Below are positions 33,301-42,565 of a stretch of 64,000 nucleotides of DNA, one piece after another; position 1 is the first letter of the stretch; the number at the start of each line of letters is the position of its first letter. The stretch lies in NCBI GenBank assembly GCA_029204225.1, contig CM055100.1:5246348-5310347 (forward strand), in the 5' to 3' direction. Position numbers and translations under genes: made by a program. Source of the DNA: Diphasiastrum complanatum (Eukaryota > Streptophyta > Lycopodiopsida > Lycopodiales > Lycopodiaceae). Under the pieces are notes generated by a model. It saw only the letters and a program-made list of their open reading frames with translations. It was not told the DNA's origin and did no database searches.

Positions 33301-33900
33301 TTTTGAATGTGAAAAAGCACTAAAAACTCTTATGGCTTCTCTAAGAGATCTGAACCTAAAGTGTTCTAGAAATTTAGAAAGCTTATAGACTGAATTCTAT
33401 CACTCATGAACCAATCTAGACTCGATGGAGATTTAGATTCTAGTCTCAAACTTGCAAAATCACTCCTTAATCTATGATGTTTAGCAATTTCTCTCTTCAA
33501 CCTCAACATACACTCAAAACATCGGAGAAGATCAATTAGTGCACCTAATTCAAGCTTTAATTTTAATTTTTTGGCTGATTTAATCCAAGAACTAATCAAG
33601 GGTTTAGATTCACTATAGAAAATGCTTGATTTTGCATTAAAAATCTCTCAAATTGGGTATGTGAGTCAAATTCTACAAATTTTTGAAATTTCTCAGTCAA
33701 AACCGGAGCTGTACAGCCTCACACGTGTGAAAAGAGTTCCTACAACCCACAACAAGATCTGGACCAAAATTTTTGAGGATAGCTATCAAATCCAACTCGC
33801 GCAACATGTTTAATATCTACAAATCGAATGATACCGTCCCTGTAGATCATCCGCTTTCCATTCGTTAGAGCCTCCTATTTTGCCTTTTTCCATTCTTGAA
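33301..33900 (-). other. Probable element C leader
   Basis: Non-coding DNA upstream of the element C gag. It carries the palindrome core TCACACGTGTGA at 33719-33730, as in other copia elements here. I found no primer site or LTR edge, so the 5' end seems lost. Confidence 0.45.
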
Positions 33901-33959
33901 CCTGAATGAAAGTAAGGTCTTCATCCAGGTATATCGTGGTACCCCGGAGTACAGATCTC

Positions 33960-34391
33960 TTCCCTAGCACTTCACGACGACCAGTTGCAAATGCAAAGCG
34001 TATGACAAGAGTACCTTGGCACTGATAATGAATATATGTCCGACTATGAAGATCAATGGGATGGTAATGATTATGAGAACAATAACCAAAGTGACTAGTA
34101 TGATGGTGATGGTGGCGATTGTCAACAAGATGATCAACAATGTGATGATACGGACGAGCATGAACAATATTCTGATGGGGATCATGTTTGTCAACTACAT
34201 GATCAGGAATATCAGCTTGGTGATGCAAACGAATATAACGATGGTCCAAATGAGAACGAGTATAGCATTGTTGATTATGAGGGTCATAATCACTCTGAAT
34301 GGCAACATGAGGACCAGTATGGCCCTATAGGTCAACCAAATGATATCCCTGAAAGTTGTGACTACAATGAAGAAGATCCAGTGGTTCACAA
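33960..34391 (+). pseudogene. Acidic gypsy-type gag/spacer fragment, left part
   Basis: One plus-strand frame reads an Asp/Glu/Asn/Gln/Tyr/His-rich protein (for example NEYMSDYEDQWDGNDYENNN and CDDTDEHEQYSDGD) with one stop at about 34096. It is broken by element E at 34392 and appears to resume at 39968. A related gypsy RT fragment on the same strand at 40.6 kb suggests it is the gag-to-pol spacer of a gypsy element. Other open frames here (a Met/Ile-rich one and antisense His-rich ones) are its shadows. Confidence 0.55.
34387..34391. other. Target-site duplication CACAA, left copy (element E)
   Basis: CACAA precedes the left LTR and recurs at 39963-39967. Confidence 0.92.
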
Positions 34392-35046
34392 TGTGAAAAA
34401 TACAGATCCTAAGTGGATCTAAACTCCAAGATCATTGGCTTGAATGCTTGCACTCCAAACTACATAAGCTAGGAATTGGCAACACATTCTATGCTACCTA
34501 GAATGCAAAGAACTTGATCAAAAAGCATTTATCACAAATGGAAACTTCCATAAACATCAAGTGCGGCCCAAAATAGCATTATACAGTCCATAATACATCA
34601 GCCTACCACTTTTGGAAAGCACCTAAGATCATACACAATAGCTTGAAGACAATACACACAACAATGCTCTCAATGGAGGAAGAAACAATGACAATGATCT
34701 ATTGATCTCAATGAAGCATACAAAAGGTTTCTCCTCCCTGTTCTCCACGAATTTCAGCCTAATATAGGTGAGAGAGATGACTCTCTCTCCTCTCTCTAGA
34801 ACTTAGGACCCAATTTTAGGGCACCAGTAGCCTAAAATAGCCAATTTTGGCCTATATGTCCAAATAACATGATTTTGGTGTCATTTCGAAGGTCCTGAAG
34901 TTTGACACTTCTTCATACTGAAAAAATACACTTACTAAAAATATCTAGACCTGTTTCACACGTGTGAAAAGTCAGATCCTAAACTATGTGCCATTTTTAG
35001 CAATTTTGGCCTAAAACTAGACAAGGAAATGTTGACAATTTTCACA
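34392..35046 (-). repeat. Element E 3' LTR
   Basis: As read on plus: TGTGAAAAATACAG to GACAATTTTCACA. Palindrome TTCACACGTGTGAA at 34955-34968. No difference from the other LTR was noticed on reading. Confidence 0.96.
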
Positions 35047-35059
35047 CTCCCTCTTCAAC
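35047..35059 (-). other. Element E polypurine tract
   Basis: The minus strand reads GTTGAAGAGGGAG directly before the 3' LTR, the same tract as in element B. The stop codon of the open frame lies just upstream. Confidence 0.9.
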
Positions 35060-38000
35060 TTAACTTGCTAGTTTTACAACACTACTTTGTTCCAACTTAA
35101 GAATGATCTCCATCATAAGAATAGATCTCTTCTCAAGGATCCTAATATGTACAAAATAGGACACAACATAATTGATATAGATAATAGTGTCCATATAGGA
35201 TGCTTCACTATTTCTTACATCAATTTTACATAGAATCATAAAAATGGTACATGTAAAAGAACATAGAATCTCAATTAATGAATTCCTCCATGTATCCATC
35301 TCTGGTTTCTCTGTAAAATAGCAGCAAACAAGTTGTAAATGAAAGTGATCAACAAGTGTTTGCATGCCTCCTCCACATTTCACTATACATATAGTGAATG
35401 CAACATGTATCTCCATGAATGAACTTCCATCACAACCTTGCCTTTGTAGATCTTCAATCCATGAAAGACTTTGAGTGAATGAATGCCAAAAAGATGTGTT
35501 CCCTACTCCATTTGAATGACCAAAACCTGAACTTGAAATACTTGAAGTACCTCCACAAGATTTGCACACAACGCTTGATCCTACAATGTCAACAATTTGC
35601 CAATTTGCCAACACTAGAATACTAGATCTTGAACTTTGTTCAAAAGAAAACATATTGACCACTTCAATACCTTTCAAGATCTGAATGAATACATGTACTT
35701 GGTCATACAAACTAGCAATGATAACTATTCCATCTCCAAGATCCAAAGGATGCAAAACTATGGAACTAGTTTTATTGAAATTTGACAATTTCAACACATT
35801 GACATAACAATGTTCATACATGAGATTAGGCAAGTGAGGTAGAGTAAGAAGACACTTCCTTGCAGCTCCAAAGACCTTACTTGAACCTTCAAGAACCTGT
35901 AAAAACAGATCCAAAATGCCTTGACCATTTGTCTCCTCTTTGATGCTTTTCACTAGCTTCGAATTGCCACTTGTCTCTTGGTGTTGATGAAGCAATCCAA
36001 GATCAACCTCTTGATCTTCCAATAAGACATCAAAGATCTTGCATATGTGAACATCTTCAGATCTGAACCTCTGAAGATACTCCCTCTCAAACACATGATT
36101 AAGATCCCACAAGATCTCATCAATGCTCAAATTTGACCCTTCACTATAGTTAGTGAAAACAATGCCACCATCATAAACCAAAAGATAGATTCCAACATTT
36201 CCATTTAACATGAAGTAGAGTAGGTGAAGATGAGTATCAAACCTAATCAAAACAGCCCTCTTGAGTTCATAACAAACCTCAATAAGCTCACCAATGATAT
36301 CTCCCTTGCCTTGAAGAAGTTGCCACTTGAGTTGCTCCATGTAGTCTTCTTCAACCAACCTTTTGCCATCTTGACCATGAATGAACAATCCACCACAATC
36401 ATAGAATGCTTTGAGTTGATGAAGAGATGTTAGATCCATGCTTTGGATCTTCCCAAGAACCACTCTTCCATTGCCCTTTCCTTCACAAGACTCCCTCTTA
36501 ATGCTAGCACCACAAAAGTTAGAAACCTCCCTCTTGATAGTTGCACCATAAGAAGTAGAAGACTCTTGAATATTAGAAGCCAAGAAAAGAATCCTTAGTA
36601 CCTTCAACATAAGAGTGATTGAAGTACTCTCTCTTTTCAAACATGAACTTCTACTCAATGATTTAGGTAATGAGTCATATGATAATGATTCTTCCTCACT
36701 ATCGTTCATAAAAACATCATTCAAAGTACATCCTACTTTGAACACTTCACATACTTCTCTTCCTTTTGACTTGTGATCTCCCTCACCAAGTCTCATGATA
36801 GAAACCTTTGATCTACTCTTTTTATGAAGAAATGTGACACCACTTGTTGCACAAATGACTTTATCACAAAAAGATGTAAAAGAACCATTTCCTTCAAGCA
36901 TGCTCAAAGCACCATCATCTTTTCCCACATGATTACATACATCAATATGAAAAGAATTAGAAGAACAACCATCTTCTTGCAAAGAATGACACTTAGCATC
37001 TCCATCTTTTTCCATATGAACAAACAAGTCATTAGCAACAATCACTTCCAAAGAAGAATCTTCATCAACTCCATTGATGAAGTTAGCTCCTTCCTTACCT
37101 TTTCCATTTTTGCACTTGCCATCTAGTTCCATTGAAGAGCCACCAAGACTTGAAAATCTATGAGTAGAAGAGTTCAAACATGATACTAATTTAGCACCAC
37201 ATGACTCCATTTGACTAGTAGGTAGCACTAGTCCATCTTCAAGATCCAATGGATCCAAAAAATTGACCATAGATTCACCAAAGCTTGCCAAGTTAGCACA
37301 ACAATTATCATCTCCAAGAAGTACATTAGATCTCAACCTAGATCTAGCATTTTGTTTCTTATGGCATTCATTTGCAAAATGTCCTTTCACTCCACAATAA
37401 AAACATTTGAACTTGGACTTATCTTGCTTCCTACTTTGCAAAGAAGAAGAATGCTTTCCATGCTCCAAACTACCTTGCTTGGACCACTTGCCTTTGAACT
37501 TGCCCTTTGTGAAAAGAGCTTCTTCATCTCCACCTTGTGTTGATGCACCACCACCTTTGGCTTGCAACCTATGCTCTTCAGCCACCAAGATCTCTTGCAA
37601 GTCATTGACACTTGGCAAGGACTTTTGTATAGCAAAGCATTGTACAAGGTTAGAATGTTCATCAAGCAAACCATTCAACATGACTTGAACTAGTTCCCCA
37701 TCCTTTATGCTTTCATCTATGCATGCTAGATCATCATTCAAGGATTTAACCTTCAAGACAAATGAATGTGCACTCTCTCCCTCTCTTTGACAACTTTGGA
37801 AGATTTGCCTTCTTAGGGTGAGAACCCTAGATGTGGATTTGGACTCATAGATCTTCTTCAAAGCATTCCATGCTTCACTTGAAGAAGTACATTTACCAAC
37901 TTCTTTAAGAAGTTCATTGGTAACATTCATCTTTATGATATGTAAGGCTCTTTTAGCCCTTCTATCAAAATTTAGTTGCTCTTGAAGAATTAGAGGTCTT

Positions 38001-38134
38001 TCTTCAATTCCCACAACTATATCCATTAGGTCATTCAACTCTAGTAAAGACTCCATCCTCACTTTCCAAGTTGAATAGTTTGTAGAGTTTAACCTCTCTT
38101 TAGCTTCCAACATGATTCCACCATTGGATGTCAT
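35060..38134 (-). CDS. Element E gag fused to a 767-residue region of unknown function (1024 aa)
   Basis: Start taken at ATG 38132-38134 (MTSNGGIMLEAKERL), aligned with the element B start. The frame reaches further upstream only through non-ATG codons. Residues 1-243 are copia gag, clearly homologous to B. The zinc knuckle is C244-C247-H252-C257. Residues 258-1024 match no family I know. They are Ser/Cys/Asp-rich at first (260-560), then mixed globular-looking sequence (560-860), with hydrophobic segments near 951-970 and 981-999 that could be membrane-spanning. PLDLEDGLV (295-303) recurs as PLDLGDGIV (796-804), and IKRE occurs twice (533-536, 545-548). The last four residues, KLAS, and the following purine tract match the end of B gag-pol, so pol was replaced between the knuckle and the extreme C-terminus. 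No stop interrupts 3 kb. Alternatives: captured host gene, env-like protein, or chance-open spacer. Confidence 0.9.
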   Translation of the reverse strand: MTSNGGIMLEAKERLNSTNYSTWKVRMESLLELNDLMDIVVGIEERPLILQEQLNFDRRAKRALHIIKMNVTNELLKEVGKCTSSSEAWNALKKIYESKSTSRVLTLRRQIFQSCQREGESAHSFVLKVKSLNDDLACIDESIKDGELVQVMLNGLLDEHSNLVQCFAIQKSLPSVNDLQEILVAEEHRLQAKGGGASTQGGDEEALFTKGKFKGKWSKQGSLEHGKHSSSLQSRKQDKSKFKCFYCGVKGHFANECHKKQNARSRLRSNVLLGDDNCCANLASFGESMVNFLDPLDLEDGLVLPTSQMESCGAKLVSCLNSSTHRFSSLGGSSMELDGKCKNGKGKEGANFINGVDEDSSLEVIVANDLFVHMEKDGDAKCHSLQEDGCSSNSFHIDVCNHVGKDDGALSMLEGNGSFTSFCDKVICATSGVTFLHKKSRSKVSIMRLGEGDHKSKGREVCEVFKVGCTLNDVFMNDSEEESLSYDSLPKSLSRSSCLKRESTSITLMLKVLRILFLASNIQESSTSYGATIKREVSNFCGASIKRESCEGKGNGRVVLGKIQSMDLTSLHQLKAFYDCGGLFIHGQDGKRLVEEDYMEQLKWQLLQGKGDIIGELIEVCYELKRAVLIRFDTHLHLLYFMLNGNVGIYLLVYDGGIVFTNYSEGSNLSIDEILWDLNHVFEREYLQRFRSEDVHICKIFDVLLEDQEVDLGLLHQHQETSGNSKLVKSIKEETNGQGILDLFLQVLEGSSKVFGAARKCLLTLPHLPNLMYEHCYVNVLKLSNFNKTSSIVLHPLDLGDGIVIIASLYDQVHVFIQILKGIEVVNMFSFEQSSRSSILVLANWQIVDIVGSSVVCKSCGGTSSISSSGFGHSNGVGNTSFWHSFTQSLSWIEDLQRQGCDGSSFMEIHVAFTICIVKCGGGMQTLVDHFHLQLVCCYFTEKPEMDTWRNSLIEILCSFTCTIFMILCKIDVRNSEASYMDTIIYINYVVSYFVHIRILEKRSILMMEIILKLEQSSVVKLAS

Positions 38135-39294
38135 GATGCTAAAATCTTCTTGTGTCCTTAGGCTCTGTTCTAATGCACCTAGCACTCTCCTTTCTCTCAA
38201 TAAATGAAGAAGGAGAAGATCTTAAAAGATTTAGAACCCTAAATGACCTCTATCTTGAAACTATTTGGCTTTCAAGCATAGAAAGGAAGATTGAAACACA
38301 TGCAACACTTTGCACACACTAAGAATGGATTACAAAATCAAACCAACCTGAACACACTCTTTCTTAAGCTCTCAAACTTTCCAGCAAGTGACCAAATCAA
38401 GTTATGGTGTGAAGAGTTACTTGCATTCTTAGAAAATACCCAAAACTAGGATGCCAAAATTACCTAGTAATGAACAAACTTGATCAACATATGATCAACA
38501 CACTAAGATATTGATTCAACCTGTAAAACCACATGTAAACCACACTTCTAAAAGTTTATAAACTCCAACAAGTGATAAATACAAGATTTAGAGGTGAATG
38601 AATGAGCACACTTAGTGAATCACAAGACTAGCTTCACTATCTTGTCAAATCTTGGTGTTTAGATGTAGATCTAAGATCACTTCACATGAGAATGTTCCTC
38701 AACCTGTTAAGAACCTGAAAACACACTTGCATAATGGTTAACACCTTCCAGCAAATGCTCCAATCAAATTACATAAGGAGAGTTACTTACATGCTCAACA
38801 AAGTACACCAAAATTTATGCCAAAATTGATGACAATCTTTACAATATGCTCTTCACAATGGAGCTTACAATATGTTCACCCAAAAAAGGGGATCTTTCAT
38901 CCAAATGGGAGCTTTGCTCAGCCTTTAGGAGAATTACAACTCACTCAAAAGAGCATTTGTCATCCACTTAAGGAGAAGTTTCATCCACTTAAGGAGAGTG
39001 TTCATCCAAGAATGGAGATTGTCAACAATAGGATTGAAAAGAACATTGTTAGTATTGAATATGCACAAGCCTCACAATCACAAATGATTAGGTGTTATGA
39101 TCTGATCCAAAATAGTTTCTTTTCAGCCTCTGATCTTCAATAGACCTGAAATATGCTTTTGATCCACAAGTTCAACTCACAAAACAAAGGTTAGTAAGAT
39201 TTGATCAACAAAGCAATGCAAAATCATGCTAGAACTTGATCAAACATCCAAATATCACCAAAAATGGAATACTTACTATGAATAGAAGCCAACC
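38135..39294 (-). other. Element E untranslated leader
   Basis: From about 38270 to the primer site it is nearly identical to the element B leader (opposite orientation) with no indel noticed. The ~135 bases next to gag differ from B. It holds the inverted copy of the 108-codon open frame also present in B (here 38817-39143). Confidence 0.8.
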
Positions 39295-39295
39295 A

Positions 39296-39307
39296 GCTCT
39301 GATACCA
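39296..39307 (-). other. Element E primer-binding site
   Basis: The minus strand reads TGGTATCAGAGC beside the 5' LTR, the initiator tRNA-Met type. Confidence 0.95.
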
Positions 39308-39962
39308 TGTGAAAAATACAGATCCTAAGTGGATCTAAACTCCAAGATCATTGGCTTGAATGCTTGCACTCCAAACTACATAAGCTAGGAATTGGCAACA
39401 CATTCTATGCTACCTAGAATGCAAAGAACTTGATCAAAAAGCATTTATCACAAATGGAAACTTCCATAAACATCAAGTGCGGCCCAAAATAGCATTATAC
39501 AGTCCATAATACATCAGCCTACCACTTTTGGAAAGCACCTAAGATCATACACAATAGCTTGAAGACAATACACACAACAATGCTCTCAATGGAGGAAGAA
39601 ACAATGACAATGATCTATTGATCTCAATGAAGCATACAAAAGGTTTCTCCTCCCTGTTCTCCACGAATTTCAGCCTAATATAGGTGAGAGAGATGACTCT
39701 CTCTCCTCTCTCTAGAACTTAGGACCCAATTTTAGGGCACCAGTAGCCTAAAATAGCCAATTTTGGCCTATATGTCCAAATAACATGATTTTGGTGTCAT
39801 TTCGAAGGTCCTGAAGTTTGACACTTCTTCATACTGAAAAAATACACTTACTAAAAATATCTAGACCTGTTTCACACGTGTGAAAAGTCAGATCCTAAAC
39901 TATGTGCCATTTTTAGCAATTTTGGCCTAAAACTAGACAAGGAAATGTTGACAATTTTCACA
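39308..39962 (-). repeat. Element E 5' LTR
   Basis: Apparently identical to 34392-35046. Palindrome at 39871-39884. The U3 part (about 39650-39962) is diverged from element B. The R-U5 part (39308 to about 39649) is almost the same as B. Confidence 0.96.
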
Positions 39963-39967
39963 CACAA
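39963..39967. other. Target-site duplication CACAA, right copy (element E)
   Basis: Second copy of CACAA. Confidence 0.92.
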
Positions 39968-40253
39968 CATGTACAACAAAGGAAAATATCGTCAAGAGAT
40001 AGAATTGCATCCCAATCACTACATTGGTGATAATGGAGACTACAATGATGATAAAGAAGCTGGTTCTGAACCATTTGAGGTTGAAGAAGACAATGCTGAG
40101 TACCAATCTTCTCTTTGTACAATGTCATTCAACATTCATCCATGCAAACAGAAGATGCTTCCTCCATGGCTCTCAAACCAATTGTTGGAATTACTGGGTT
40201 ATAGACAAGAGACAATACTAGTTATGGGTTGGAGGCTATTGTTCATTTTGTAA
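39968..40253 (+). pseudogene. Acidic gypsy-type fragment, right part
   Basis: Continues the acidic style of 33960-34391 across element E (HPNHYIGDNGDYNDDKEAGS, then EPFEVEEDNAEYQSS), followed by a less acidic tail to a stop at 40251-40253. With CACAA counted once, the two halves flank the insertion of E. Function unknown. Confidence 0.55.
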
Positions 40254-40569
40254 TTTTGAGTTTTAAGAGATCTTGGAGCTTCTCTTTGAGAGCTTTCTTG
40301 ATGGAGAAAGTGGTTCATGTGCCTAAAATCACATGAGAGCTATGACTATGCTCTAGAATCAGGCCCCTATCTTGTGAATGATCAATAATCATGAATAATG
40401 ATACCTTACTTTGCCTATTTTGGTGAAGGTTTGCTAAATTTAGCTATCTTCTTGATTTTTGGTTTACTTTCTTGATTTCTTGCAATTTCATGTTAAGAAT
40501 GGATTGGATGTTTGAATGCTAATATTGGCACATGACAACAAATACTAGAAATGAAAGAGGTTTACGATG
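40254..40569. other. Unassigned, AT-rich
   Basis: No domain or repeat recognised. It probably belongs to the same old gypsy element as its neighbours. Confidence 0.4.
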
Positions 40570-40860
40570 ATTGACCAGCAAGGACACAGCCTATAAATCT
40601 TGATGAACTAGAAGAACCAGAAAAAATTGTACAAGCTGGAACACAACCTACCCCAGAGCAGTTTCAAGTGTTAAGGAAGTTGTTGGTTAAGTATCAAGAT
40701 TGTTTTGCTTGGACATACAAGGATCTAAAAGAGATTTCAACATCAATGATTGAGCATACAATTCCCTTGATGTCTGATGCAATTCCAAAAGTCACAAGAT
40801 TCTATTGATGTAGTCCAAATGTTACTAATCTTATTTAAAAAGAGCTACAGATATTGCTTT
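40570..40860 (+). pseudogene. Gypsy RT N-terminal fragment
   Basis: The plus strand reads TPEQFQVLRKLLVKYQDCFA, then WTYKDLKEISTSMIEHTIPL and IPKVTRFY, the same segment that begins the gypsy-1 RT at about 9650. Two stops follow (TGA at about 40807, then TAA). The fragment ends before the catalytic motifs. Confidence 0.8.
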
Positions 40861-41033
40861 ATGCCGTAAAAGTCCGATTTCAATATGGACCTCCTAGAAT
40901 TCATAGAGAAAGTGTAGTACCACCTAATCACGAAGAGAGGCCAACCAGAGCCCCAAGTGAATAATCTTGTGAGGTGTCGTGGGACTGCCACCAGTTTTAG
41001 TGGGGGATACACTGTTGGAGGTCGCGGATCCCG

Positions 41034-41205
41034 AGGCAACCCTAACCCTAGTTAATTAGTGAGAGAGATTTGGCACCCTATGTGTGTAAGTCCAATCTGA
41101 TGATCACATACTTATTTGATTAGTTAAAAGTTAATAAAAAAAAACTTTAGGCCGTTTTGCGGGACTTCTAATGTCATAGGGCCTAATAGTCAAGTTAGTG
41201 AAAGA
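41034..41205 (+). repeat. Dispersed repeat, copy 1 (paired with 55076-55245)
   Basis: GAGGCAACCCTAACCCTAG, GTGTGTAAGTCCAA, TTATTTGATTAGTTAAAAG and TTTTGCGGGACTTCTAATGT occur in the same order and spacing at 55076-55245. Direct orientation, diverged. Probably part of an unrecognised retroelement. Confidence 0.75.
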
Positions 41206-41206
41206 T

Positions 41207-41506
41207 AGGATTAGTTGCCAACCTTTGGGTTGATAAATTGTCACAAAAGATGATTGGGCTCTCTGAAAAATCCAGCAAGTAAATATCCTTGATCATGCTC
41301 TTGATCCATATCATCTCCTTTGTGCAATGTGCAAGAGCTTTGTACTCGTCCGCACTAGATGACAATGAAATAGTGGCTTGTTTCTTTGACATCCATGATA
41401 TAGCTCCATCACCTATGAAAACACAATGAGCGCTAACGGATTTCCTATCCATTATATCTTCAGCATATTCCGAATTTAAAAATCCAAACAAGCTAGGTGA
41501 TGATCC
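41207..41506 (-). pseudogene. Copia RNase H fragment
   Basis: The minus strand reads LFGFLNSEYAED, MDRKSVSAHCVFIGDGAISW, TISLSSSADEYKALAHCTKE and FCDNLSTQRLATNPIFH, a copia RNase H. The usual catalytic Glu is altered (SSADEY instead of SSTEAEY). The upstream part of this RNase H is the RT fragment at 42240-42491, now in the opposite direction because of an inversion. Confidence 0.85.
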
Positions 41507-41718
41507 CTCTCCACAGCAAGCTCACATAGCAACTGCATTTCTCAAAACGAAATTACACTGTACATATAGTTGTTCACTCAGGCAACCCATGCATGACCCA
41601 GGTTGTCGTTGGCAGGACGCGTGTCCCGTCGACTTGCCTCGTGGCAAGGCCAACTGGTCCTTATCCACTGATAGGACCCACAATACAGTAGCATAGTAAT
41701 TCTACTTTAATTCTAACT
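41507..41718 (-). repeat. First ~210 bp of the element D 5' LTR, inverted
   Basis: The minus strand matches the D 3' LTR from its start (AGTTAGAATTAAAG versus AGTTCAAATTTAAG) through GTGAGCTTGCTGTGG. It breaks exactly where the remaining LTR begins at about 42493 on the plus strand. Confidence 0.85.
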
Positions 41719-41870
41719 AAATGTACATATAAACCCTGAACCTTGATAGAGAGAGAAAACCTACGAATAGACTAATAGACTAGCCTATGGCTAATTACAG
41801 CTGGTAACAGCTGTCAACATTAATGTACATCATAAACAGTAACAATGAAGTTTAACATTGATTTCTAACA
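41719..41870 (-). repeat. First half of the element F 5' LTR, inverted
   Basis: Matches the outer half of the F-family LTR at 29425-29686 (TGTTAGAAATCAATG on the minus strand). It ends with AAATG at 41719-41723, the target-site duplication of element D (CATTT on the other strand, second copy at 47906-47910). Confidence 0.85.
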
Positions 41871-42049
41871 AGATCATAGGTTGATCAAGATTTCACTATT
41901 CTATGTGTTGATTTGCTTAGTATAAGTGCTAGAAGAGAATTGAGAAGTCTCATATCTTTGTGATTTCCTTTTGAACACATTTGTTGTTGTTCAAAGGAGT
42001 GCTTTGTGCATTGAAATAGGTTGAAAGAGAGGATCAGCTCATTGCTACA

Positions 42050-42491
42050 TGGCTACATCAAGTGGAGTCATGCTGCAAGCCAATGATAGGCTTACCTCAA
42101 GTAACTATTCATTGTGGAAAGGATGGAATCACTTCTTGAGATGAATGACGTTTTGGATATTGTTGTAGGTTTGGAGGAGGGACCACAACAATACAACAAG
42201 ATCAAGTGAGGTATGACAAGAGGGCCAAGGAGGGTCTACACATGATAAAGATGAATGATAGGCCTATGGAGTCTCATGTAAAGCTAACTATAAGATGTAG
42301 TGAAAGATCCTTTAAGGACATTACTCTCTATAGAAAAGCTAATTGGTTCACTCATCTATCTGACCATTACTAGACCAGATCTAGGCTATTGTTTTGGAAG
42401 ATTGAGCCAATTCATGCAAGATCCTAGTGAGGAGCATTGGAAGCTAGGAAAAGGAGTTTTGAGGTACATCATTGGAACTCGAGATTTTGGC
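42050..42491 (+). pseudogene. Copia gag start fused to RT end
   Basis: Begins with a gag N-terminus (ATG 42050: MATSSGVMLQANDRLTSSNY) that has frameshifts. It runs to IKMN at about 42257, then jumps to the end of RT (PMESHVKLT, GSLIYLTITRPDLGYCFGRL, HWKLGKGVLRYIIGTRDFGM). The deletion removes the knuckle, protease, integrase and most of RT. The RNase H continuation is at 41207-41506 on the other strand. Confidence 0.85.
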
Positions 42492-42492
42492 A

Positions 42493-42552
42493 TGTTCTGT
42501 CTGTGTTACTGTGTAGCATGATCTGTGTTCCTGTGCAAAGCAAATTCTAAGT
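42493..42552 (+). repeat. Last ~60 bp of the element D 5' LTR
   Basis: TTCTGTCTGTGTTACTGTG to AATTCTAAGT, matching the end of the D 3' LTR at 47850-47905. Confidence 0.88.
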
Positions 42553-42565
42553 TGGTATCAAAGCC
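42553..42565 (+). other. Element D primer-binding site
   Basis: TGGTATCAAAGCC, one mismatch from the tRNA-Met type TGGTATCAGAGCC, directly after the LTR end. Confidence 0.88.

Larger units (their letters stand above)
34392..39962 (-). mobile_element. Non-autonomous Ty1/copia-type element E: gag plus unknown protein, no pol (5.6 kb)
   Basis: Complete element: 655-bp LTRs at 34392-35046 and 39308-39962 that look identical base for base, CACAA target-site duplications, primer site, polypurine tract and one open frame of 1024 codons. The frame has gag and a zinc knuckle but no protease, integrase, RT or RNase H. Identical LTRs mean a very recent transposition, which must have used enzymes supplied by another element. 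The R-U5, primer site and leader are almost the same as in element B, the likely helper type. Architecture matches the non-autonomous class called TR-GAG, with an unusually long extra coding region. Confidence 0.93.

Noticed and set aside
34016-34330. Met/Ile-rich plus-strand frame and His-rich minus-strand frames
   Set aside because: Shadows of the acidic frame over the same bases; composition follows from GAT/AAT-rich DNA.
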